Source of the DNA: an uncultured Intestinimonas sp.
GTDB lineage: Bacteria > Bacillota_A > Clostridia > Oscillospirales > Oscillospiraceae
Length of the DNA: 5,685 nucleotides
NCBI GenBank assembly: GCA_958435885.1
Contig: CAUBHZ010000142.1
Location: forward strand, 1 to 5,685
Direction: 5' to 3'
Shown: one piece after another, positions 1-5,368 of the stretch
How positions within the stretch are numbered: position 1 is the first letter of the stretch
How the letters are laid out: every line of letters begins with the position of its first letter
Notes under the pieces: model-generated
Told to the model about the DNA's origin: nothing
The model's input: only the letters and a program-made list of their open reading frames with translations
Database searches by the model: none
Position numbers and translations under genes: made by a program

Positions 1-55
1 TCTGGAGCTTGCCGGCCAGGGCCTCCTGCTCTGTCAGGTCCCGGCCCTCCGCCGC
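1..55. repeat. Direct repeat, copy 1 (55 bp exact, 5' end of SLH paralogue)
   Basis: Positions 1-55 are identical, base for base, to 1562-1616. The segment encodes the start of the mature protein (EGRDLTEQEALAGKLQ and neighbours) in both SLH genes. The left boundary is unknown because the window ends here, so the true repeat may be longer. Beyond position 55, in the signal peptide, similarity continues but is broken by substitutions. Confidence 0.9.
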
Positions 56-121
56 CCCGGCGGCACCCAGGCACAGTGCGAGACACAGCAGCGCGCTCAG
101 CACCACCATCACTTTTTTCAT
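1..121 (-). CDS. SLH-type secreted protein, N-terminal part only (paralogue of the gene at 465-1685)
   Basis: Only the first 40 codons are in the window; the gene continues past the left edge. The product starts MKKVMVVLSALLCLALCLG, a clear Sec signal peptide: a two-lysine n-region, a hydrophobic core and a likely AxA-type cleavage site near residues 21-24 (A-G-A-A). The start of the mature protein (EGRDLTEQEALAGKLQ) is residue-for-residue identical to residues 26-41 of the SLH protein encoded just upstream, so the same architecture (SLH repeats, then a C-terminal domain) is expected but cannot be seen. The ATG at 121-119 is chosen because an AAGGAGG ribosome binding site lies 8 nt before it. 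The gap to the preceding reading frame is only 40 nt with no terminator, so the two were probably co-transcribed. Presumed location: cell surface, bound to secondary cell-wall polymer (inferred from the SLH family). Confidence 0.8.
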   Translation of the reverse strand, partial: MKKVMVVLSALLCLALCLGAAGAAEGRDLTEQEALAGKLQ

Positions 122-129
122 GGGATACG

Positions 130-136
130 CCTCCTT
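130..136 (-). promoter_or_regulatory. Ribosome binding site of the downstream SLH paralogue
   Basis: The minus strand reads AAGGAGG here, a full match to the anti-Shine-Dalgarno end of 16S rRNA, 8 nt before the ATG at 121-119. It fixes the start of the partial gene. The rest of the gap (122-161) shows no convincing promoter or terminator. Confidence 0.8.
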
Positions 137-161
137 ATTTTTTCTTGTCACCCGGTCCCTA

Positions 162-464
162 TCAGCCGCCGGAGCCCTCTGCCAAAGGCAGGAAGGTCTC
201 GGTCACCTCGCCGGTGGTCAGGTCCACGGTGTAGGTGTAGGTGCCCTTCTCCTGGATGATGGTGACACCATCCGGGCCGGGCACGTCTATCCGGACGGCG
301 CAGGAGTAGGTGAGGGTCTTCCCGTCGGCGCTGAAGGTCAGGTTGGCGGGCTGGGCGTACTCCTCAGTCGCGGCATGGGGCAGGGGCAGGGGCACCACCT
401 CGCCCGCCCCCAGAGGGGTGTCGGGCTTGCCCACCAGGTACAGGAAGGTGGTCAGTCGGGCGTG
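162..464 (-). pseudogene. In-frame remainder of the SLH protein after an internal TAA (second half of domain copy B)
   Basis: Directly after the TAA at 465-467 the same reading frame stays open for 100 codons to a TGA at 162-164. It clearly resembles the first C-terminal domain copy of the upstream gene: PLPLP matches LPLPA, LTFSADGKTLTYS matches LSLSEDGRTFTYS, and KGTYTYTVDLTTGEV matches MGTYVYTTDLYTGDT. Alignment puts the stop opposite Pro260 of copy A, with flanking Gly and His preserved (Q-x-x-G-x-[stop]-H against Q-x-x-G-x-P-H). The segment therefore looks like the severed end of a protein of about 507 residues, not a separate gene. A GTG at 434 could be read as a start, but nothing resembling a ribosome binding site precedes it and it would begin mid-domain. 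No frameshift or second stop has built up, so the break is recent, a sequence error, or tolerated by readthrough. Confidence 0.75.
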
Positions 465-578
465 TTAGACCCCCGTATTCTGGGTGAGCAGGACGGTGCA
501 GGTCTCCCCCTCCCACCGCTTCAGCTCCCTTCGGTTGTAGTCTCCCTCCAGGATGGCGCGGATGGCGTCGTCGTAGGC
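192..578 (-). repeat. Intragenic domain copy B, interrupted by TAA at 465-467
   Basis: Second copy of the same domain. It begins AYDDAIRAILEG (against TYEEAMAELTEG in copy A), then RWEGETCTVLLTQNTGV, then the TAA, then the remainder through LTFSADGKTLTYS and KGTYTYTVDLTTGEVTETF. The copies are diverged at the protein level, so this is an old internal duplication. By contrast, the single stop in an otherwise clean frame looks new. Confidence 0.7.
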
Positions 579-1685
579 CTGCTGCTCAGCAAGGGTACCG
601 GGCAGACCCTCCATGCCGGCCGTCACGATCTTATAGCGGGTATCGCCGGTGTACAGGTCGGTGGTGTAGACATAGGTACCCATCTGGTGGAACGCATACT
701 CCTCTGGGGTCCCCTGGAGCAGCACGTTGGCACTGTCGAAATGGACGGAGTAGGTAAAGGTTCTCCCGTCCTCACTCAGGGAGAGCCGGTCCGGCCGGGC
801 GTCGGAATTGGCGTCCTGCGCCGGCAAAGGCAGGGCCAGCACCTTTCCCTGACCCCCGGCGTAGGCCGGCTTGGTCACCATCCGAAGGGCGGGACCGGCC
901 CCATGGGGGGTACCGATGTACTGTCCCAGCAGCACGGTACCGTAGTCCGACTCCCACCGCTCCTCGATCACAAAGGGCATGACCCCCTCCGTCAGCTCCG
1001 CCATGGCCTCCTCATAGGTTTTCTCCCCCTGGTCAATGGGAAAGGCCTGGCCGTACTTGGTAGGGTCCATGCCCCCCTCCACGATGAGCTTACCGGACAG
1101 GGTCCCCTCCCCGCCCTTGAGCCGGGCGGAGAGGGCGGCGGCGGTGACGTCCACCGCATCGGCCCGGAGGAAGTTCTCCCGGTCCACCCGTTCAGGCACA
1201 ATGCCGCAGGCCCGGGCCAGGGTCCAGGGATCGTCCCAGGTGAAGTCGGTACCGTCGGCGTAGCCCAGGGCCCGGAGCATGAAGGTCACGTACATCTCTC
1301 CGGTGGCGGTCTCCCCGGCGCCGAAGGCGGTATCCGACACGCCTTTGGTGAGGCCGTTTTCCCAGGCGTAGGACACGTAGCCGTCGGCCCAGGCAGGCAC
1401 GTCGGCAAAGGGGTGGGTCTTCTCCATTTCCGCTGCCTCAGAGCCCTTGCCCAGGGCCCGGACCAGCATGGTCACCGCCTCCTCCCGGGTGAGGGGACGG
1501 TCCAGGGCGAAGTCGGTGGAGCCGTCGGCCCTCTCCCCCACCCCCAGGAAGAGGCCCAGGCTCTGGAGCTTGCCGGCCAGGGCCTCCTGCTCTGTCAGGT
1601 CCCGGCCCTCCGCCGCACAGACAGTGCCCAGGCACAGCAGCAGACACAGCAGGATACTCAGTCCGGCTCGCATTTTTCCTCTCAT
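465..1685 (-). CDS. SLH-domain secreted protein, truncated by an internal stop (406 aa)
   Basis: Probable cell-surface protein anchored through S-layer-homology repeats, which in this family bind pyruvylated secondary cell-wall polysaccharide. Residues 1-25 form a signal peptide (MRGKMRAGLS, then a Leu/Cys-rich core; cleavage near C-A-A-E, 23-26). SLH unit 1 spans about 30-80 (LGLFLGVG ... LTREEAVTMLVRALG). Unit 2 spans about 91-141 (HPFADVPAWADGYVSYAWENG ending FMLRALGY). A weaker third unit spans about 145-190 (WTLARACGIVP ... RADAVDVTAAALSARL). Then come two copies of a domain of about 130 residues that I do not recognise by name: copy A (223-354, complete) and copy B (from 370), which stops at residue 406 after about 37 residues. 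The frame continues beyond the stop to 162 with the missing part of copy B. The start at 1685 is supported by GGGAGG 9 nt upstream; Met5 is an alternative start. Its own promoter probably lies just downstream of the terminator at 1780-1827. Whether the truncated product is functional is unknown. Confidence 0.85.
   Translation of the reverse strand: MRGKMRAGLSILLCLLLCLGTVCAAEGRDLTEQEALAGKLQSLGLFLGVGERADGSTDFALDRPLTREEAVTMLVRALGKGSEAAEMEKTHPFADVPAWADGYVSYAWENGLTKGVSDTAFGAGETATGEMYVTFMLRALGYADGTDFTWDDPWTLARACGIVPERVDRENFLRADAVDVTAAALSARLKGGEGTLSGKLIVEGGMDPTKYGQAFPIDQGEKTYEEAMAELTEGVMPFVIEERWESDYGTVLLGQYIGTPHGAGPALRMVTKPAYAGGQGKVLALPLPAQDANSDARPDRLSLSEDGRTFTYSVHFDSANVLLQGTPEEYAFHQMGTYVYTTDLYTGDTRYKIVTAGMEGLPGTLAEQQAYDDAIRAILEGDYNRRELKRWEGETCTVLLTQNTGV
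624..1019 (-). repeat. Intragenic domain copy A (residues 223-354 of the SLH protein)
   Basis: This is the intact first copy of the C-terminal domain. It begins TYEEAMAELTEG, passes through RWESDYGTVLLGQYIGTPHG, then LPLP, LSLSEDGRTFTYSVHF, and ends around MGTYVYTTDLYTGDTRYKIV. It aligns without gaps to copy B for the first 38 codons or so, then with small gaps. The alternating hydrophobic/polar stretches (RTFTYSVHF, GTYVYTTDL) suggest beta strands. No catalytic motif is evident. The function is unknown. Confidence 0.75.
1562..1616. repeat. Direct repeat, copy 2 (55 bp exact, inside the first SLH gene)
   Basis: Exact match to 1-55, about 1.56 kb apart and in the same orientation. Silent positions are also identical, which protein-level selection alone would not explain; recent tandem duplication or gene conversion would. 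The copies first differ at 56/1617, in the signal-peptide codons. Confidence 0.9.
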
Positions 1686-1694
1686 TCGGATGCA

Positions 1695-1700
1695 CCTCCC
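1695..1700 (-). promoter_or_regulatory. Ribosome binding site of the first SLH gene
   Basis: The minus strand reads GGGAGG, 9 nt before the ATG at 1685-1683. This favours Met1 as the start. Met5 also has a purine-rich stretch (AGAGGAAAA) before it and cannot be excluded; the choice changes the signal peptide by only four residues. Confidence 0.7.
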
Positions 1701-1708
1701 GTTTTACC

Positions 1709-1725
1709 GGGCCGGAACACGGCCC
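1709..1725 (-). other. Leader hairpin upstream of the first SLH gene
   Basis: In the presumed leader, the minus strand reads GGGCCG-TGTTC-CGGCCC, a perfect 6-bp GC stem with a 5-nt loop. Its 3' arm overlaps a CCCG that could instead pair with CGGG at the ribosome binding site (1698-1701 with 1708-1711). The two pairings exclude each other. A regulatory role is only a possibility; such short GC stems arise often by chance in DNA of this composition. No U-run follows, so it is not a terminator. Confidence 0.3.
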
Positions 1726-1736
1726 ATATCTCTACC

Positions 1737-1766
1737 CTTATAGCGTCTGAGCCCCCGGTTTTGTGA
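1737..1766 (-). promoter_or_regulatory. Possible sigma-A-type promoter for the SLH genes
   Basis: On the minus strand a good -10 candidate, TATAAG, sits at 1742-1737. The best-placed -35, TCACAA (1766-1761) with an 18-nt spacer, matches the consensus poorly. Transcription would start near 1730, leaving a leader of about 45 nt that holds the small hairpin and the ribosome binding site. It lies between the exporter terminator and the SLH gene, where a promoter is needed. The assignment is tentative because only the -10 is convincing. Confidence 0.4.
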
Positions 1767-1779
1767 CAGGGCGGGACAT

Positions 1780-1827
1780 AAAAATTCAGACCCGGCACGC
1801 CTATCGGTGTGCCGGGTCCGGAATTTT
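1780..1827 (-). terminator. Intrinsic terminator of the ABC exporter operon
   Basis: Starting 4 nt after the stop of the second ABC gene, the minus strand shows a perfect 10-bp stem: GACCCGGCAC (1818-1809) pairs with GTGCCGGGTC (1798-1789) around a 10-nt loop, followed by a U-run (TTTTT, 1784-1780). The flanks AAAATTC (1827-1821) and GAATTTT (1787-1781) can also pair past a small internal bulge, so the structure is nearly symmetrical. The A-tract on the other side means it could also terminate transcription from the opposite strand, although no plus-strand gene is seen. It separates the exporter operon from the SLH unit. Confidence 0.9.
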
Positions 1828-1830
1828 GGC

Positions 1831-3639
1831 TCAGGAGAGCTCGAACATGCCGTGATAGAGCTGGTAGTACTCGCCCTTCTGCTCCAGCAGGTCGTCGTGG
1901 CTGCCCCGCTCCACGATCTGGCCCTGCTCCAGCACCATGATGGCGTTGGCGTTGCGGACGGTGGAGAGCCGGTGGGCGATGACGAAGACGGTCCGCCCCT
2001 CCATGAGCTGGTCCATGCCCTTTTCGATGAGGGCCTCGGTACGGGTGTCGATGGAGGAGGTGGCCTCGTCCAGGATCAGGACGGGCGGGTCGGCCACGGC
2101 GGCCCGGGCGATGGCCAGCAGCTGCCGCTGGCCTTGGGAGAGGTTGGCTCCGTCGGCGGTGACCATGGTTTCATAGCCCTGGGGCAGGCGGCGGATGAAG
2201 GAGTCGGCGTTGGCGATGCGGGCGGCCTTCTCCACCTCCTCCATGGTGGCGTCCAGCTTGCCGAAGCGGATGTTGTCGGCGATGGTGCCGGTGAAGAGGT
2301 GGGTATCCTGGAGGACCATGCCCAAAGAGCGGCGCAGGTCGTCCTTTTTGATGTCCTTCACGTCGATGCCGTCGTAGGTCACCGTCCCCTTCTGCACGTC
2401 GTAGAAGCGGTTGATGAGGTTGGTGATGGTGGTCTTGCCCGCGCCGGTGGAGCCCACGAAGGCGATCTTCTGGCCGGGCTTGGCAAAGAGGCTGATGTCC
2501 TTGAGGATGGGGTGGCCGGGGTCGTAGCCGAAGGTGACGTGGTCGAAGCGCACGTCCCCCCGAAGGGGCACGGAGGTGCCGTCGGGCTTGCGCCAGGACC
2601 AGCCGCCCTGAGCCTCCTTCACCAGCTCCACCTTGCCCTCGTCCACCTCCGGGGGCTGGTCCATGGCCTCAAAGACCCGCTCGGCGCCGGCCAGGGCGGC
2701 CAGGAGGAAGTTGCTCTGCTGGGTGAACTGGTTGATGGGCATGGCGGCCTGGCGGACGAAGACCAGGTAGCTGGCCAGGCTGCCCACGTCGGTCATGCCC
2801 TTCATGGCCATGTAGCCGCCCAGTGCGGCCACGATAGCGTAGTTGATGTAGGAGATACTCACCACTGCCGGCACCATGGTGGCGGCGTAGGCCTGGGCGC
2901 CGGTGCCCGAGCGCCGCAGGGCCTCGTTCTTCTCCCGGAAGCGCTCGAGGTTCTCCCCCTCGTGGTTGAAGACCTTCACCACCTTCTGGCCGGCCACCAT
3001 CTCCTCGATGTAGCCGTCCAGGTCGCCCAGGCTGGCCTGCTGCTTGCGGTAGAAGGCCTTGCTGCGCTTGCCGCTGAAGCGGATGTAGAGGAACATGATG
3101 ATGTAGCACACCGCCACCACCAGGGTGAGCCGCCAGTTGAGGATGAAGAGCATGGTGAGGGTGCCCACCACCTGGATAAAGCTCTGGATGACCATGGCGA
3201 AGGAGTTGTTGAGGGCGTCGGAGATGGTGTCCACGTCGTTGGTGAAGTAGCTCATGACGTCGCCGTGGCGGCGGGTGTCGAAGAACCGGAGGGGCAGGGT
3301 CTGGAGGTGGGCGAAGAGGTCCCGGCGGATGTCGAAGAGGACCTTCTGGGCCGCCTTGACCATGGTCTGGGTGTAGCCCCAGGCGGAGAGGGCGCCGGCC
3401 AGGTAGATGCAGGCGGTGAGGATCACGCCACTGAGAAGGGTCTTGACGCCGCCGGAGGCCAGGTTGTTGACCACGGGGCGGATCATGTAGGTACCCAGGA
3501 GGTTGCAGAGGGCGCTGACGGTGACCAGCACCGCCACCACCAGGAGGAGGTACTTGTGCCGTCCCATATAGGAGAGCAGGGTGCGCAGGGTGTAGGCCAG
3601 GTTTTTAGGCTTCTTGGCGCTGAGCTGTCGGGCCGCCAT
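1831..3639 (-). CDS. ABC exporter half-transporter, catalytic-site subunit of a heterodimer (602 aa)
   Basis: Inner-membrane half-transporter with an N-terminal six-helix export domain (about residues 28-310) fused to an ATPase domain (about 362-602), a normal length for the family. Visible motifs: A-loop Tyr372; canonical Walker A GSTGAGKTT (396-404); Q-loop Gln444 in VLQDTHLF; signature LSQGQ (500-504) in place of LSGGQ; Walker B LILDE with catalytic Glu525; D-loop Asp531; switch His556 in IAHRLST. It therefore supplies a competent Walker A/B/H set but a non-consensus signature, the complement of the upstream subunit. A linker of about 30 residues (331-361, containing GGWSWRKPDG) separates the two domains. 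The start at 3639 is supported by AAAGGAGG 8 nt upstream; the first 35 nt overlap the preceding gene, implying translational coupling. Likely role: export of drugs or other amphipathic compounds together with its partner; the substrate cannot be read from sequence. Confidence 0.95.
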   Translation of the reverse strand: MAARQLSAKKPKNLAYTLRTLLSYMGRHKYLLLVVAVLVTVSALCNLLGTYMIRPVVNNLASGGVKTLLSGVILTACIYLAGALSAWGYTQTMVKAAQKVLFDIRRDLFAHLQTLPLRFFDTRRHGDVMSYFTNDVDTISDALNNSFAMVIQSFIQVVGTLTMLFILNWRLTLVVAVCYIIMFLYIRFSGKRSKAFYRKQQASLGDLDGYIEEMVAGQKVVKVFNHEGENLERFREKNEALRRSGTGAQAYAATMVPAVVSISYINYAIVAALGGYMAMKGMTDVGSLASYLVFVRQAAMPINQFTQQSNFLLAALAGAERVFEAMDQPPEVDEGKVELVKEAQGGWSWRKPDGTSVPLRGDVRFDHVTFGYDPGHPILKDISLFAKPGQKIAFVGSTGAGKTTITNLINRFYDVQKGTVTYDGIDVKDIKKDDLRRSLGMVLQDTHLFTGTIADNIRFGKLDATMEEVEKAARIANADSFIRRLPQGYETMVTADGANLSQGQRQLLAIARAAVADPPVLILDEATSSIDTRTEALIEKGMDQLMEGRTVFVIAHRLSTVRNANAIMVLEQGQIVERGSHDDLLEQKGEYYQLYHGMFELS

Positions 3640-5368
3640 GGTCCTCCCCTCCTTTCATCTGGGATGCGTAGATCTCCTGGTAGATGGGGTCGGAGGCCAG
3701 GAGCTGTTCGTGGGTGCCGGTGGCGTGGATCCTGCCGTCCTCCAAGATGACGATGAGGTCGGTGTGCATCACGGAGGTCACCCGCTGGGCGATGATGATC
3801 TTGGTCACCCCGGTGAGTTTGGCCAGGGCAGCGCGGATCTTGCCCTCGGTGGCGGTGTCCACGGCGGAGGTGGAGTCGTCGAAGATGAGGATCTTTGGCT
3901 TTTTCAGCAGGGCCCGGGCGATGCACAGCCGCTGCTTCTGGCCGCCGGAGACGTTGACGCCCCCCTGGCCCAGGTCGGCGTCCAGGCCGCCGGGCATCCG
4001 GTTGAGGAACTCGTCGGCGCAGGCCGCCCGGCAGGCCGCCCACAGCTCCTCGTCGGTGGCGTCGGGGTTGCCCCACTGGAGGTTCTCCCGCACGGTGCCG
4101 GAGAAGAGGACGTTCTTCTGGAGGACGATGCCCACGGCGTCCCGGAGGGCGGTGAGGTCGTAGTCCCGCACGTCGTGTCCGCCCACCTTCACGGCGCCCT
4201 CGGTCACGTCGTAGAGCCGGGGGATGAGCTGGACCAGAGTGGTCTTGGCCGAGCCGGTTCCCCCCAGGATGCCCACAGTCTGTCCGGCCTTAATGTGAAG
4301 GTCCACCCCGGAGAGGGCGTACTCCTTGGCGTCGGCGCGGTACTTGAAGGAGACCCCCTCGTAGTCCACGCTGCCGTCGGGCACAGTCCGGATGGGGTCG
4401 TCGGGGGAGGTGAGGACCACGTCCTCATCCAGCACCTCGGCGATGCGGTGGGCGCTGGCCAGGCTCCGGGTGAGGAGCAGGAACACGTTGGAGATCATCA
4501 TGAAGGAGTTCATGACCTGGAGGACGTAGCTCAGAAATCCGGTGAGCTCACCCACCTGCAGGCCGCCGTCCAGGATCATGCCGCCGCCGAACCACAGGAT
4601 GAGGACGATGGCGGTATACATGGTGAACTGGAAGGCGGGCAGGTTGAGGACGGCCAGGTGGAAGGTGCGCTGGCTGGTGGCCATGAGCTCCTGGTTGACG
4701 CTCTGGAACTTGTCCTCCTCGTACTCCCCCCGGACGAAGGCCTTCACCGCCCGGATGGCGGTGAGGCCCTCCTGGACCACGTTGTTGAGGCGGTCCACCG
4801 CCTTCTGGAGCCGGCCGTACATGGGAGCCACCTTGCTGACCACCAGGAAGAGGATGACGGCCAGGATGGGGGCGCACACCAGGAAGATGAGGGCCAGCTC
4901 GGCGTTCATCCAGAAGGAGAGTCCCAGGCCCATGAGCAGCATGACGGGGCTGCGGAAGAGGGGGCGCAGGCCGCCGTTGACGGCATTCTGGAGCACCGTC
5001 ACGTCGGTGGTCATGCGGGTGACCAGGGAGGAGGTCTCGAACCGGTCCAGGTTGGAGAAGGCGTAGCCCTGGACCTTTTCGTACTGGGCCTCCCGGACCC
5101 GTGCGCCCCAGCCGTAGGCCGCCCGGGCGGCGAACCGGGCGTAGAGGAGGCCGGTGATGAGGGCCAGCAGGGCGCAGATGCCCATCTGGATGCCCTTGCC
5201 CACGATGTAGTGGAGGTCCCGGTTGGCCACGCCCACATCGATGAGGTCGGCCATGAGCACCGGAATCACCAACTCAAAGACGGTCTCGATGAAGACCAGC
5301 AGGGCGCCGGTGAACATGTCCCGCCGGTAGGGTCCCAGATAGGAGAGCAGCCGTCTCAGGTCTTTCAT
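3605..5368 (-). CDS. ABC exporter half-transporter, degenerate-site subunit of a heterodimer (587 aa)
   Basis: Inner-membrane half-transporter: six-helix export domain (about residues 15-300) followed by an ATPase domain (about 333-575). Motifs: A-loop Tyr343; Walker A GGTGSAKTT (369-377), with Ala374 where the consensus has Gly; Q-loop Gln417 in VLQKNVLF; intact signature VSGGQ (473-477); Walker B ILIFDD, with Asp498 replacing the catalytic Glu; D-loop Asp504; Gln528 in IAQRVTS replacing the switch His. Loss of both the Glu and the His marks this as the degenerate-site partner, as in TM287/288-, BmrCD- and LmrCD-type heterodimers. Its intact signature completes the active site of the partner encoded next. 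The start at 5368 is chosen over an in-frame Met at 5485 because the extra 39 residues would only be MarR coding read in another frame, and because GGAGGGG precedes the 5368 ATG. The start overlaps the MarR stop as ATGA. Confidence 0.95.
   Translation of the reverse strand: MKDLRRLLSYLGPYRRDMFTGALLVFIETVFELVIPVLMADLIDVGVANRDLHYIVGKGIQMGICALLALITGLLYARFAARAAYGWGARVREAQYEKVQGYAFSNLDRFETSSLVTRMTTDVTVLQNAVNGGLRPLFRSPVMLLMGLGLSFWMNAELALIFLVCAPILAVILFLVVSKVAPMYGRLQKAVDRLNNVVQEGLTAIRAVKAFVRGEYEEDKFQSVNQELMATSQRTFHLAVLNLPAFQFTMYTAIVLILWFGGGMILDGGLQVGELTGFLSYVLQVMNSFMMISNVFLLLTRSLASAHRIAEVLDEDVVLTSPDDPIRTVPDGSVDYEGVSFKYRADAKEYALSGVDLHIKAGQTVGILGGTGSAKTTLVQLIPRLYDVTEGAVKVGGHDVRDYDLTALRDAVGIVLQKNVLFSGTVRENLQWGNPDATDEELWAACRAACADEFLNRMPGGLDADLGQGGVNVSGGQKQRLCIARALLKKPKILIFDDSTSAVDTATEGKIRAALAKLTGVTKIIIAQRVTSVMHTDLIVILEDGRIHATGTHEQLLASDPIYQEIYASQMKGGEDHGGPTAQRQEA
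3648..3655 (-). promoter_or_regulatory. Ribosome binding site of the second ABC gene, inside the first
   Basis: The minus strand reads AAAGGAGG here, 8 nt before the ATG at 3639-3637. It also encodes Lys-Gly-Gly near the C-terminus of the first ABC subunit, so the tail of that protein (MKGGED...) is partly dictated by this site. The arrangement should couple translation of the two subunits and help keep them equimolar. Confidence 0.8.

Noticed and set aside
162..434. Independent 90-aa gene starting at GTG 434
   Set aside because: No ribosome binding site precedes the GTG, and homology to domain copy A begins upstream of it in the same frame, so it is the tail of the interrupted SLH gene.
1611..1685. 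Lipoprotein signal (lipobox) in the first SLH protein at Cys23
   Set aside because: The residues before Cys23 are G-T-V; a lipobox needs a small residue such as G, A or S directly before the Cys and usually Leu at -3. The paralogue has no Cys there. An ordinary Sec signal peptide fits better.
9..1766. Long open frame on the plus strand (about 585 codons)
   Set aside because: It lies antisense to the SLH genes, has no ribosome binding site, and its translation is a low-complexity Gly/Leu/Val/His-rich string with no recognisable domain. In GC-rich genes stop codons are rare on the opposite strand.
1780..1827. Riboswitch, attachment site or mobile-element inverted repeat at the palindrome
   Set aside because: Position just after a stop codon, a 10-bp GC stem and a U-run explain it fully as an intrinsic terminator. 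No transposase or target duplication is nearby.
1807..3750. Long open frame on the plus strand (about 647 codons) opposite the second ABC gene
   Set aside because: Composition is dominated by Gly, Val, His, Glu and Asp, as expected for the mirror of a GC-rich coding frame. The minus strand encodes a complete ABC transporter with every motif in place.
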